A DNA stretch of 64,000 bases from Ancistrus triradiatus (GCA_025084515.1 JAJAGP010000046.1:475347-539346); one strand, 5' to 3'; shown: positions 23,881-36,725, counted from the stretch's first letter. Notes: a model not told the origin generated them from the letters alone. Numbers and translations are program-made.

Positions 23881-24262
23881 AGTATTTAATCACACGTTTA
23901 GCATCACCGCTGCTGCTTTATCTTCATGCTCTCTGATGTTCATTTGAGAAATTGGTCAAACAATTGGTAAAAACTTTCCGGGGTAAATTCTGACTAGGGA
24001 GAGAAACTGAGCATTCTGATTGGTCAACAGTTTTCCCAGCTCAATTCAAAACTGCGGTGGGGCGGGCCGAAGCCCGGGCGGAGCGGCAGCACTGAGGGCT
24101 GGTGCCGCTGGAGCCCCTTCCTGCTGCCTGAGCCCTAGGGCAGAACCACAAATAGAAAGAGACGGGCGTGTCTGCAGCTAACCGAGTCTGACACACACAA
24201 TTATCCCCTTCCTGAGGTTAACACACACGTCCAGGGGCAGCCGTGTGCGCTTACCTATCCCC

Positions 24263-24264
<2 letters not shown>

Positions 24265-24315
<51 letters not shown>
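24265..24315. repeat. (AC)n microsatellite, 51 bp
   Basis: Uninterrupted AC dinucleotides. Confidence 0.95.
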
Positions 24316-24318
<3 letters not shown>

Positions 24319-24377
24319 GAGCCGTCTGTATCTGTGACAGACCACCTCAGTGATGTTCATACTCTATACTGTACAGA

Positions 24378-26330
24378 GACTGTACACAAACAGTAACACA
24401 AACCTGATAACATCTATCTGAATAACACAAAGAGAACAACATAAACACAATAACATAAGCCTGAATAGCAAAAACCCAAATTACATAAACCTGATAACAC
24501 AAACTGTTAGCATAAAAACAGCAACACAAACACAATAACACAAACCTGAAAAATAGCAACGCAATAACACAAACACAATAACATAAACACAAACGTGAAT
24601 AACCTGAGCCAAATAACACAAACCCGACAACACAAACCTGAATAACATGAAACAAATAACACAAACCCAAAACCACAAACCTAAATAATCTGAACTGAGT
24701 AACACAAACCCGATAACACAAACTTGTATAACATGAAATGAATAACACAAACCCAAATAACACAAAAATTATAAATAACACAAAACCAATAACACAAACC
24801 TGAATATAAAAAAACCCACTAACACAATCCTTGATAACACAAACCTGATGACACAAAACAAGATAACACAAACCCAAAAAAACATAAACCTAAATAAAGC
24901 GAACTGAGTAACAAACCCCAATAACACAAACCAGAATAATAAAAAAACCCAGTAACACAAACCTGAATAAACCTGAGCCAGATAACACAAACCTGAAATA
25001 ACCTGAAAGGAATAACGCAAACCCAGAAACATAAAAACCTAAAATAATCTCAAACTGAGTAACACAAACCTCAATTACACAAACCCCAAAACCACAAACC
25101 TAATTAATGTGAACTGAGTAACACAAACCTGATAACACAAACTTTAATAACATGAAAATGAATAACAACAAACCCCAAATAACACAAGAATGATGCTAAA
25201 CCCTCCGACCCCACACCCCCTAACACAAACCCTTCCCTCAACTGCACCCGCATCACCCCACCCCAATTACACAAAACCCGATAACACAAACTTTGTCAAC
25301 ATGAAATGAAATAACAACCAAAACCAAATCACAAACAAAATTATAAATAACACACAACCCCCCCAATAACAACACATACCTGACTATAAAACAACCCACT
25401 AACGCCAATCCTTTCTCACCAAACCTGATGACACAATACACCACACAACACCCCAACCCCCCCCCCCCCATAAACCAACCTCCCGTACTCGACAACCTTC
25501 GGTAACCACCCCTCCCCTCCCTCCCCCCCCCATCGTACTCCCACCCAAAAAAACCCAGTAACACAAACCTGAATAACCTGAGCCAGATAACACAAACCTG
25601 AATAACCTGAAAGGAATAACGCAAACCCAGAAACATAAACCTAAATAATCTCAACTGAGTAACACAAACCTCAATTACACAAACCCAAAACCACAAACCT
25701 AATTAATGTGAACTGAGTAACACAAACCTGATAACACAAACTTTAATAACATGAAAATGAATAACACAAACCCAAATAACACAAAAATGATAAATAACAC
25801 AAAACCAATAACACAAACCTGAATAACCTGAGCCAGATAACACAAACCCAATTACACAAACCCGATAACACAAACTTGTACAACATGAAATGAATAACAC
25901 AAACCCAAATCACACAAAAATTATAAATAACACAAACCCCAATAACACATACCTGAATATAAAAAAACCCACTAACACAATCCTTGATAACACAAACCTG
26001 ATGACACAAAACAAGATAACACAAACTCAAAAACATAAACCTAAATAAAGTGAACTGCGTAACAAACCAGAACAGCACAAACCAGCATAACAAAAAAACC
26101 CAGTAACACAAACCCAGTAACACAAACCTGAATAACCTGAGCCAGATAACACAAAACTGATAACACAAACTTTAATATCATGAAACAAATAACACAAATC
26201 CAAATAACACAAAAATGATAACAAACCAAAAACATAAACCTAAATAACGAACTGAGTAACACAAACCTCAGTAACACAAACCTCAGTAACACAATCCTGA
26301 TGATACAAACCCGATAAGTGAAAGCACAAC
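24378..26330. repeat. Tandem array of about 15 bp AATAACACAAACCTG units, 2 kb
   Basis: Units such as AACACAAACCTGAAT recur more than 100 times with variants (AACCCAAAT, AACCTGAGCCAG, AACATGAAATG). Because the basic unit is 15 bp, the - strand shows long open frames rich in CVIxF/LCY; these are not genes. A stretch at about 24900-25440 corresponds to 25550-26010 but with many extra or missing bases, and 25190-25560 includes runs of C. Confidence 0.9.
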
Positions 26331-26460
26331 ACTTACATGTTTAACTTAAGGCTGTAGCAACTGACTCGTGTTATTGAAATGATTAATAACAATAACAATA
26401 ACGAATAAACACAGCCCCAGAAGTTTATGGACATTTTATAACCCCAGATGTTTCACATCC

Positions 26461-27921
26461 TTAACACAAGACCACCACATAGAACAACAACACGAACACA
26501 ACAACCTGAAGCAGGGCTTTAGCTTTAACATGGTGAGACAGCTTTTGCTTCATCTGGCTGCATCTAATTCCCAGAATGCTCCTGTCTGGAGGGAACTTTT
26601 GATATAGAGTGCGGCTCTTTATGAAAAATGCACTGCTTTCTCCAGAACTCTGGCTACTTTGTCGCTGCGGGCCCTCGGGTGGATATAAATCCTCACCTCG
26701 TGAACCGACCGTGCCCGATCCGCCCATGCCATCCACCAAATCTCTCTGACAGGCCTGCCAATTTTCCAATTACCTGCGGCGCTGTACGTTATCATCATGG
26801 CCAGCCTGTGCTTAAACGAGGAGCGGGACCAGACGAGGTGGGTGCTAGCTCATGCTAAATGTCTTAGTTAGGCTAAACTGCCCCTGTTCTCCGTTACCCT
26901 TCTGCACCTGTGATTTAGAGCGCGTCCCTGGAGAAGGGCTCCTGGACAGTCGGGGACTGATTTGCGGGTCCTGCCCTGCTGCCTCATGCCAGGGGGACGG
27001 GAGAAAGCTGGGAGAAAGATGAGCCTCGATCAGCTACAGGAGAAACCAGTCGATTGGTTTTTTAGTATTATGTTTGATTGTGTATTAGTACTGTACACAA
27101 AGGCTCTTACCTTGCCGATCTCCTGAAGCAGTATAGCCCATCCACTATGCATACCATGCCAACAAAACTCGCCAAACACTCACTCTACGTTATTAAGGAT
27201 ATTTATTATTCTATTAATTACGTATACTATCTAATATTAGCCTGCATTTCATCGGGTTCGGGGTTTGATGCTCCGGCAAATATACGTGCATAAAACTTCC
27301 CATTTACTTAGTTTTAAAACGCTGCTTATTTTTCAAAAGTAATAGAGCAGTTATTTTTATAAAAAATTCCAAAGCAAAAAATCAAAGCAAGAAGACGGCC
27401 CAGCTATTTCTCTCTGTGCTTAGTTGTTCTTGTTTCTTTACTTCACTCACCTGTGCTTTTGCTAAGATTATTTTCAATTAGCAGTTTTCTTTGTGCAAAT
27501 GAAGCACACCTCTTCCTCATACCGCACACACCCTACACACCAGCCGTGCATCCTCTGATAATCACAGGTATGGTGAGCTTATTGTGGTCACACTGGCCTG
27601 TACACTTGATGTTGTTTGGCATTTAAATCCGAGATATATTCTCCAAAAACGCAGGTGTCATTCAGCATGCCTTCTGTCCCAAACCCCTTTTCATAGGAAT
27701 CGAGCATGTCTCTTTTTCTGTAGACAGGCTGACATTTCCACCGCGAGGCAGAGGCATCTCGAGGACGCTGACAGGCAGTGGCATTGTGGGAAATCTCCAT
27801 CGCTCTCCTTGGGGATGAGCAGAGAAACAGCTTCCTGCCACTCAGCCTCCTGGCCTCTGGCAAACGCTTACAGAGGTACCATAATGAAATGCCACACGCG
27901 TTATTCTAATTGCATCTTATC

Positions 27922-27962
<41 letters not shown>

Positions 27963-28410
27963 CCATACTCAGAGGGATGCTATAAATAATTGGTATTGTC
28001 TGTTGTACGTACTTTTACAGATATGAAGCAGACATTAGGATAAAGCTTGTTAATAAAGCACATTAATATTCCACTGATATTTATACAGATATTCCAGATA
28101 AACCTGAGACGTCTAAAGCAGTTCGGTGTGGAAGAACCTTCCTGTCCTGTACTGCGCTCTGACCTCGTCCAACACCTCTGGGATAAAACAGAAGCCAGAC
28201 TTTATCACAAAACAGTGTGTGACCTCACTAACGTCACGCTCCAAGAGCTGTTGATGGCCAGAGCAGCTGCTTACAGCAGCACAGGGAACAGAGCTCCATA
28301 CCAGGCTTATGGGGTCACATGTACCAAATATGGTACCAGCGGGGTCAAAGTTTGGCATAAAAGTGCATGGCAAGATCAAATGAAAAGTACACCGAGATAT
28401 GTGTGTATAT
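26461..28410. other. Intronic unique sequence with one microsatellite
   Basis: Mostly unique sequence of mixed composition. A GA microsatellite lies at 27924-27960. No exon or transposon was recognised. Confidence 0.45.
27924..27960. repeat. (GA)n microsatellite
   Basis: Uninterrupted GA dinucleotides for 37 bases. Confidence 0.95.
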
Positions 28411-29560
28411 GCCAAAGAGACTGGTAACGGAAAATAAATAAATAAATAAATCTGTAACTAAGATACAAAATAAAACGTAAAAAAAATGAATAAATACTCA
28501 TTATAATTTTAGAATAATATTTAAAATTTCATAGAAAAAACAAAACCAAAACAAACAAAAATATTTTAATTTGATATAACAAGCAAACAAATGAAACGGA
28601 AAAAAGAAAAAACAAAAAAACACCATGCCCTTTTCTCCCTCTTACTCCAGGCTGCCAGAGACTGTACTGATAATGGAAAATAAATAAAGAAGTAAATAAG
28701 ATTAAATTAAATGTAAATAAGAAATCTAAAAAAACCAAAACAAAACAGATGAACAAAAAAAACCCAAAAACAAATAAAAAAACTACAATAACAAAAAGAC
28801 CACCATAAAATCTGACCCAGAGTGCCAAAGAGATTGTATTGGTAATGGAGAATAAATAAATAAATAAATAAATAAATAACATACAATTTAAATAAAATAT
28901 AACTAAAATTAATAAACATTATAATTTCTAGAATAATATTTTAGTTAATATAAAATCAAAACAAACAAGCAATCAAAAGAAAGAAATAATAATTAAAAAA
29001 AACATCATGAAATCTGACCCAGGGTACCAAAGAGACTAATAAATAAATAAATAAATAAAATAAAACATGACAAAAATGACTAAACACTCATTATAATTTC
29101 TAGAATATTTTAAAGATAAAAGATAAAAAATACTATTAATATTAAAGATAAAAATAAAATAAAAATAAAAAACTAAAAAAACATTCATTATAATTTATAG
29201 AATAATATTTTAATTTAATATATAAAAAAACAACAACAAACAAATCAAAAAAGAAAAACACCATGAAATCTGAGGGTGCCAGAGATACTGCAGTGGTAAT
29301 GGAAAATAAATACATAAGTAAATAAGACAAAAATAAAATAAAACATATCAAATGTTAATAAATATTCTTATAATTTCTGGAATAATGTTTAAATTTAATA
29401 AAAAACAAACAAACAACACCATAAAATACAAGATAATAAGATGAGAATAAGACAAAAATAAAATAAAACACAACAAAAAATTATAAACTTTGTAATTTCT
29501 ATTATTATTTTCTTCAATAAATAAAACAAAATACAAAAAAAAAAAAATGAAACACTCATC
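28411..29560. repeat. Decayed tandem array, about six units of about 200 bp
   Basis: Each unit has a C-rich anchor (ATGAAATCTGACCCAGGGTG, CCAAAGAGACTG, GGTAATGGAAAATAAATAAA) followed by an A-rich part with ACTCATTATAATTTCTAGAA and TAATATTTTAATTTAATATA. Anchors lie near 28411, 28654, 28827, 29027 and 29276, with a weak one near 29420. The units vary in length and are AT-rich. The - strand open frames are low-complexity artefacts. Confidence 0.75.
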
Positions 29561-29849
29561 ATTTCTAGAATGACGTTCTAAACTTCCCATCGCCAGCACG
29601 TTGTGTGTCTCTGCCTCCATCATGCAGCCTGTTAGAGCGAGGGGAGGCTCTGACGGAGGATCAGACATCCCGCAGACTGACCCCTAGGTGGCAACAAAGC
29701 CTTGTGGAGTGTGTGGATGTGTGAGCATGCTGAAGGCACTCCCTCCGTGCAGCACACATACACACACACACCCACCCACCCACATGCACAAACACATCAC
29801 ACACACAGTCAACTTCATAAAGTGGGATTAAACTAAAGCTGAGTAAAAA

Positions 29850-30470
29850 GAATTCAAATTGACGACGGCGCTTTGCCTTTAATGAGCTTTGGCGTCCTTT
29901 ATCAAGCCGGCGCAGTCCTCAAAGAATTCAGCCGGCTAATTAGTGTGACGTATTTCCTTATCGTGTTTTCTGCTTTTATTGTATTGTGCGCGCGCCCGCG
30001 CGTGTGTGCGTGTGTGTGGTACCCGGGACGCTGCTGTTGTGTTGCGCCGAGAAAAATGGACCTTACGGCCTCCTCGGGCCCGATAGGTGCCCCCGGGCGT
30101 TCGTGTTCTCTGACTGATGCCCCACAACGATGCAGAAAACACAACCAGCAGCGCGGAAAAGGAAACGACACCGGAGAACGGAGCGCGGTAACACAACGCT
30201 TTCTGGAGAACGCCGCCGGTGAAGGTGGGCCGAGCCAGCAGGCCCAGGTGTGTTCATTACCATCTCAAACAGCTTTGTGCAACCAGGGAGCGGAAAATAC
30301 CGGAGACAAAATAATTGAATAATTGAAGCGGTGAGCGAAGCCAGAAGTACACACGTGATAAGTGAAAGGCTGCACAAAGTGCGCGTACCTCTGAGGACTC
30401 GTGCTAATTAGGACTTGGACAACGGCGGTGTGTTTGCAGACACGTCCTGTCTTGTTTGCCATAATTAATA
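29850..30470. other. CpG-rich intronic block, candidate conserved non-coding element
   Basis: Non-repetitive sequence with TAATTA cores (near 29937 and 30408) and a CpG-rich centre with CG/TG alternation at 29988-30018. No domain is seen in its frames. A regulatory role is inferred from composition only. Confidence 0.3.
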
Positions 30471-30813
30471 TTCAACAGGACGGTGGCATCAAAACAAAAA
30501 GCATTCATTTAGCACCTGCAGTGTGGTTTAGGAAACCTGAGAGCTCTAACGCTATAGGAACACAAGAGAAGGTCAGCGGGTTTAACACAATGCACAGTTT
30601 GCACAACGGGGTGGGGCATTTAGTCAGCACCAAGGTATGACTGAGCAAAACGAGGGAATGGCAGCGGGTACGAAACCATGCACGATTTGCACATTAGGAG
30701 GCAAAAATGGGACAACGTGCATCATCGATGTGGAATAAACATACTTATTTATTATGGCATCTGATGCAGTTGCATGTTTGAACACCAGAGGGCGTCGTGC
30801 TCATGAGACTCCT

Positions 30814-31085
30814 CTTATTTTAAGTGCAGGGGACTAAAGATTCTTTGTTTCCATTTTTATACAAGAAAAGTGCACTGTTCTGAATTGCTGTTCTTCAGAA
30901 ATAAAGAAACGATTTTGCTCGGTTATTTAAAATATGATGAGGCTACAATGGAGCATTTTGTTTACCTCTGATTCTAGCAATTTATTCTAAGTGCAGGGGA
31001 CTAACATATTTTTTGTTATAAAACTTGTACAAGAAAATGAGCATTGTTTGGCACTGTTTACACCAGAAATAAAAAGGAATGTCTG
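30814..31085 (+). repeat. Two-unit local duplication next to a transposon-like end
   Basis: TTATTTTAAGTGCAGGGGAC with ACAAGAAAA and CAGAAATAAAGAAA (30814-30910) is repeated as TTATTCTAAGTGCAGGGGAC with ACAAGAAAA and CAGAAATAAAAAGG (30980-31078). Confidence 0.7.
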
Positions 31086-31109
31086 TTATTGAGTGTAAAA
31101 CCAACAACC

Positions 31110-31170
31110 GTATCATGAACGTATCGTGAATTGAATCGAATCCTGAGCAGAGTGTATCGTTACACCCCTA
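31110..31170 (+). repeat. Terminal fragment of an inverted-repeat element
   Basis: GTATCGTTACACCCCTAG (about 31147-31164) matches the right end of the element at 52981-53392 (GCATCGTTACACCCCTGG). Confidence 0.6.
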
Positions 31171-31366
31171 GATAAATCCAACCAATAAACAGATTTATTC
31201 AGTTACAACACAATAATAACATAAGGAAGGTCTAACACAATTACTGGAGCCTGAGAAATGGGAACGCATTGCAGCTGAGTTTAGTTTGTCCTAATAAATA
31301 TGCAATGTGTGTCTATTTAGCGTCAGATCCACAGGGTCAATGGAAGGTCCTGGTAAAATAGTAAAT

Positions 31367-31371
<5 letters not shown>

Positions 31372-31413
<42 letters not shown>
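31372..31413. repeat. (TG)n(AG)n microsatellite
   Basis: TG dinucleotides to 31404 followed by AG dinucleotides. Confidence 0.95.
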
Positions 31414-31439
31414 TGATTTAAGGCTGTTGTCGGACCGGT

Positions 31440-32160
31440 GGATATGGCACACCCGCGTTTAGTCATATACGCTCGCTTCATTAGGCGGCTGAGGCTGTGT
31501 GTTACACGCTACATTGAACCACCTCTGGCCCTGTCCTCCATTTCCTTCTCCTCTCTCTCCCCCTTGTTTCTCTTCCTCTCTCACCCCGTCAGCCACAGCC
31601 AGTCTCCAGAAAGCACAATTAAACTTCATGACGGTGCATATTTGCGCTCCCCATTTCCGTTTATTACAAAGGGCGTTCATTAATCTCGAATACACCCCGC
31701 AACCCCCGCTCCCCACCTCCAAGACTGCGTTCTCCACTTTAGTGAGGCGTGACGGATACCGGGGGTGAATTTAAGCGAAGACGGCTAATTAAATCAGCGG
31801 TAAAACGCACAAGCCTACATCTGATAAGGCCCGGCTCCTGGGGGGAAATATAACTGCGAGCGAAAGTACTTTCACTCCATTTCCAATTTGGCCCATAATA
31901 TTAAATCACAAATTAACACGAGCGGAGCCGGATCGCGGCTCGCCCTGCTCTCCGGACGCGACGCCGCTTGTTTTTATGGGGGTGGTTGCGCTGCGTCGAT
32001 GTGCCGCCGCCGGAGCCTATATCGCCGCAGCTTCTTACAACTTCTCATTTCCAAATGGAGGACATTAAACAGCGCAAGACGACGGAGCGATTATTCTGCT
32101 CGAGGATTTGACAATTTAACAGGATCCTCTTAAAATTCAGATCCTGCTGCCTTCAGCCGG
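31440..32160. other. CpG-rich intronic block with TAATTA motif
   Basis: Single-copy-looking sequence, with GCTAATTAAATCAGC near 31782 and a CpG-dense part at 31915-32040. Open frames occur on both strands without recognisable domains. Candidate enhancer-type element; unproven. Confidence 0.3.
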
Positions 32161-32249
32161 TCTTAACTGAGACGACAGTGACTGGTAATCCAGCGGCGCC
32201 CAAGGTTTGAAAGACCAGGCCTACCAGCAGCACCGTCCAGTTGACCTAA

Positions 32250-32340
32250 CGTACACCTTCGGAAGGTGGCAAGAAACCAGAGAACATGGGGAGAACATGC
32301 AAACTCCACACAGGCAGTGGCCAGGCCTGTGCCAGCTCTT
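32250..32340 (-). repeat. Fragment of the GTTCTCCCCATG interspersed repeat
   Basis: The + strand reads CATGGGGAGAACATGCAAAC then TCCACACAGG, the complement of the phrase at 62310-62340. It is a common fish repeat. Confidence 0.65.
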
Positions 32341-34164
32341 TAGACGATGGAACGAGAACCAGTCGGTGTAACAAACTAGCGAGCCTGGCGCCAGACTAAC
32401 GTGAGAATGCGGAGGAAGACAAAGAACTGTGGATGCCCGATAAAACAGGGTTTTCTCCACAAATGTGCCAGGCAGGGACGGGCAAAAGGAACCAGTGCAG
32501 CAGCTGGCAAGCCGACAGAGGAGAGACTAGCTGGAAGCAGCGAGGCATGAGTGAGACGAGGAGATGCCGGAATAGGAAGAGTAAGTTTGTTGAGGGAATT
32601 AGATAAAGGTGCTCGGAGGCGAGCTCACTAGCGCCAGCGATGGTCAACTGTGGAAATGACGTCACATCCAGGGAGTTTTCAGTCTTGAACCATTTCTGTG
32701 TGAAGTGGACTCAGACTTTAGGCCTGCATTCACACCCCTGTAATCGACCCCAAAAATGCACCGGACTCCCATGGCGGCACATTTTGTTTTCTGGTCCCGG
32801 AGCACATTGCATTTTGTTTGCAGTAAGGAAAACAGAACAGAGTTTTGCCGTCCTGCAGACGATACGGCTGTCCAGCTCATCACTGCTGCTGCTGGTAAAT
32901 GATTTTCTAAATGATTGCTCTCCATTGTTTATCCCATACGTTCCTCCTTTTAGTCCTCCCTTCTTTTTGTGAAATAATAAATTCCTTATTCCTTCCTATG
33001 ACTGCTGTATGTCGCCTAGTTTTGTCAATAAAAGAAATAAGCTAAAAAGAACTCTATTCTGAAAAAGAATCTGCTGTATTATTCATAAAATCTTCCTTCA
33101 TGTTACGTTTTGATATGCAAATCATTATGATAAATATCGTTACTATTTCATGCTCGTCTCCGCTTGAGATTGTTTCACACCATATTTTCAGTCTTCCCAT
33201 TTGCTTTGTAAAACAGCAACATGAAAATATGAATCCACACCAGCCCATGTTACACCGGAGTCCTCTTTAAAGCTCGCTTACTATATGAACAGTAAAATAA
33301 TTTAGATCAGTCGCAGTTAATTCATTTAAAACAAACCCAGAGGCTGTGATTTCTGCACAAAACTGAACCAGGCTTTTCCAGGTCAAGGCCATGGGAGGTC
33401 CGGACTCTATCCTGGAGAACACAAGGTCAGTCGACCTGGATGGGTGTCCAAAGATCTTAAGTTGTGTTTTTTATCCTTTCTACCTTGTAATTATGAAAAA
33501 AGACGGCAGCAAATGCAGTAGATTGCATCATTAAGCTCCTCTGTAAAGACACCCAACACTTTTCTGCCTAGACGACTTCGGCCGTGTTCCCTAAAGCCTC
33601 TCACTCCATTTCACCCCAGAGCTGTGCAGGCCGGAGAAATTTGCGCTCTAACTGATCCAGACGTGAACTCTTCCTGGCCTGGCTGCAGGTCTGAACCTGC
33701 GTATGACTGATCTATTTCTCACCGTGTGTAAGAGCCCGGCGTCGCAGGCTTATTAAAACCCGCTCAGGCCTGAGTAATGGGGCAGGAGCATCACCCACGC
33801 TGCTGTTTACTCCACAAATTGGCCCCCGAGAGGGGAGCGAGGCGACCGGCTTGCCTAGTTAAAGTGATGGAGGTGGCTCGGCCGCATCGATTTCCACTCC
33901 ATCTTCAAACCTGCTGGACCGGCGAGGGCCCCCGTTCCGGCCCGGGGCTACCCCCCACGGACGGGTCCCTGCAGGGCAGCGCCGCCTCTCTAAATCACAC
34001 TAACCTTTAGTTAACACAGCGGTCATGAGTGTAACAAACAAAAAGACGTGTACCGACAGCTTCCTCCGGAGCCCCGTCGGCCTGCGCTTCAGCGCCGAGC
34101 CCAATTCAGTTAACCTTCAAAGCTGTGGATGCAGGGATGGAGGGACGAAGGGATGGAGGGACGC

Positions 34165-34260
34165 ATTTATACAGGGCACCATGTGACTGATATCTTACAA
34201 TCCAGGCAATTGTGGGTTAAGGGCCTTTTGCTCAAGGCCAGCATTGGTAAGGCCAATGGT
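34165..34260 (-). mobile_element. SINE fragment
   Basis: The + strand has GCAATTGTGGGTTAAGGGCC and TTTTGCTCAAGG, the complement of CCTTGAGCAAGACCCTTAAC and CCACAATTGC in the copy at 40447. A further piece with a box B complement (GGATTTGAACCCTGGACC) lies at 34484-34505. Confidence 0.6.
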
Positions 34261-34610
34261 AGATAAATAAATAAATAAACATACAAGAATTAGGTACTGC
34301 TATTAGAAACAGCATGTGCAAGCGCTCCTCTCATTATTGCACTCTTGGTTGTTGCTATGCCAACCCCAGAAGCAAATGGGGATTGGTCAGTGAGTTGTTG
34401 TCACCGATCGAAAGGAGGGCGAATAAAATAAAAATCGAGTTCGGCGCGGAAGAAACCGCCATTATGCACGAACGGCCTGTAGAGGTCGGATTTGAACCCT
34501 GGACCTTCCAGTCCAGTCGCTACAGTCCTCCCTAGTGATACTATTTTCATCTTTTGACAAAAGTTGTGCCTATTTTCAAACAAACAATGATGCCATTCTA
34601 AACTTCTGTC

Positions 34611-35410
34611 TTCAAAGCTGGTGTTTGGTCTATCAAAGCTGGTGTTTGGTCTATGTAAGCTGGTGTTTGGTCTGTCCAAGCTGGTGTTTGGTCTGTCCAA
34701 GCTGGTGTTTGGTCTGTCCAAGCTGGTGTTTGGTCTGTCTAAACTGGTGTTTGGTCTCTCAAAGCTGGTGTTTGGTCTATAAAACGGGTGTTTGGTCTCT
34801 CAAAGCTGGTGTTTGGTCTATAAAACGGGTGTTTGGTCTATCAAAGCTGGTGTTTGGTCTGTCTAAGCTGGTGTTTGGTCTGTCTAAGCTGGTGTTTGGT
34901 CTATAAAACGGGTGTTTGGTCTCTCAATGCTGGTGTTTGGTCTATAAAACGGGTGTTTGGTCTATCAAAGCTGGTGTTTGGTCTATAAAACGGGTGTTTG
35001 GTCTCTCAAAGCTGGTGTTTGGTCTATAAAACGGGTGTTTGGTCTATCAAAGCTGGTGTTTGGTCTGTCTAAGCTGGTGTTTGGTCTATAAAACGGGTGT
35101 TTGGTCTCTCAAAGCTGGTGTTTGGTCTATAAAACGGGTGTTTGGTCTATCAAAGCTGGTGTTTGGTCTATCAAAGCTGGTGTTTGGTCTGTCTAAGCTG
35201 GTGTTTGGTCTATAAAACGGGTGTTTGGTCTCTCAAAGCTGGTGTTTGGTCTATAAAACGGGTGTTTGGTCTCTCAAAGCTGGTGTTTGGTCTATCAAAG
35301 CTGGTGATTGGTGTATCTAAGCTGGTGTTTGGTTCGTCAAAGCTGGTGTTTGGTCCATCTAAGCTGGTGTTTGGTTTATGAAAGCTGGTGTTTGGTCTAT
35401 CTATCTGGTG
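34611..35410. repeat. 21 bp minisatellite (AAGCTGGTGTTTGGTCTATC-type), about 38 units
   Basis: The core is AGCTGGTGTTTGGTCT with a variable spacer (ATCAA, GTCCA, GTCTA, CTCAA). A second unit type, 20 bp long, has AAAACGGGTGTTTGGTCTAT. The two types alternate in blocks, giving a higher-order pattern in the middle of the array; the first units and the last few are simpler or more diverged. The 7-residue SWCLVYQ-like frames are artefacts of the 21 bp period. Confidence 0.95.
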
Positions 35411-36189
35411 TATCTATTGTAAATAAATAACTGTACATAGTTTTTGTTTATGTCCTGAGTACATTTCTAACCCTAACCCTAATCTGAACCCTTTGTTATG
35501 CCTACTTATCTGTTAGCTATATGGTAACACTACATACATAAAATCAGGGTATATTTTGGCTACTATTAAAAAAAAAAGATCACTGACAATATCAAGTAAT
35601 CGCAAAACGAGAGCACAGTGACAAAGGCACGAATGAGCTCAAGCCCTGTGATGGCCGAGAACGTTTATAAGCGCTGTTTATCGAGCTTTAAGGACCGAGA
35701 TCTTAACAATTATAACAAATTATAATAGGCAATAAAATCTTTTAACTCCAGACATTGTGGCATAAAGAGCTGGTCAAATTAAAAAAGTTTAGCATGTGCA
35801 CTTCTACTGGCATAAATATTACTTGTCATCGTTTGATGTTTTGTTTACATATTTTTCATGTGCTTTATTTTCATGAACGTTGACTATGTGCAGAAGGTCT
35901 GTGTGTTAGTGTGGACTCATGTATTGCAGAGACTTGAAATGGGAAAGTCTGTACTCTGCTTTAAAGTGTTTAAAAGGTGGTCTTGAATTTAGTGTTTCCT
36001 CAACAGGACTCAGTCCCTCTTGGTTGTGTGCAGCCGGCGAGGTGTGTTTATTTATTATTATTCGTTTATTGATTGTCCGGTTGTGGTAGGTATTAGAGAC
36101 AGAGTGCATACTTATAATCCATGAAGCTTCTTGTTTCTTATGGTATTCCTTGAGCTGAATAACCTCACATTTTCCTCCTCCTCCTCATC

Positions 36190-36520
36190 CGTGTCAGGAC
36201 GCTGAGCGAGTGCCACCCGGCCCGATGAGTAATGATCTCCATTTTCACTTCCAATTTCCCCTCCGCAGTAAAGCAGCCAGTGTGAGACACTTAATTAAGT
36301 TAATTAGGCTAACTTAATTAGGCCGTTTTGCAGGTCACTGTTCGAGGGGGCTGATTGATGACTGTACTTGTAAAGGTAATCGCCTTTAGAACCGGGCTTA
36401 ACAAACAGCACGCTACCGGCACCACCATAAATAAAGGCGCGGCTCTTGATGCAGGCCGGCTTGAGCCGATGAACGCCGGAGACGATAATTCAACCCGTGA
36501 GCACAGAATGCCCAAGGTCA
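36190..36520. other. Intronic block with clustered TTAATTA motifs
   Basis: ACACTTAATTAAGTTAATTA and GGCTAACTTAATTAGG (36287-36323) form a tight cluster of homeodomain-type TAATTA cores in otherwise CpG-containing unique sequence. Candidate conserved non-coding element. Confidence 0.35.
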
Positions 36521-36652
36521 GGAAGGACAAGCAAGGTTCCGGCGAGTAGCTGGCCCACCACCGCGGGGACCTTGGTTTGTCGCAGTGGTGCCTTCTGACT
36601 GGCTCGGGCGTTATATTGGTTTTCTCTGGGTACTCCCACATTCCAGCTCTCT

Positions 36653-36725
36653 AAAGTGTCCCAGTGTGAGTGAGGATGCCACCCTGTCCAGGGGTGGTTC
36701 CCACCTTGCACCCTGTGCTGCTTGT
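36653..36725 (+). repeat. Fragment of an interspersed repeat
   Basis: CCCTGTCCAGGGGTGGTTCC and CACCTTGCACCCTGTGCTG are typical of the later part of the fish repeat whose front part is at 62290. Confidence 0.5.

Noticed and set aside
24347..26292. Several - strand open frames of 60-176 residues rich in CVI, LCY and GFV
   Set aside because: They are created by a 15 bp tandem repeat whose period is a multiple of three; no domain or splice structure is present.
34535..35381. Open frames with repeated SWCLVYQ or KLVFGLS heptads
   Set aside because: Artefact of the 21 bp minisatellite.
28411..35410. Possible CRISPR-like regular arrays
   Set aside because: The arrays have no unique spacers between constant repeats; they are eukaryotic satellites and minisatellites.
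35468..35488. CTAACCCTAACCCTAA, resembling telomere repeats
   Set aside because: Only two and a half units, inside ordinary intron sequence; too short to be an interstitial telomere.
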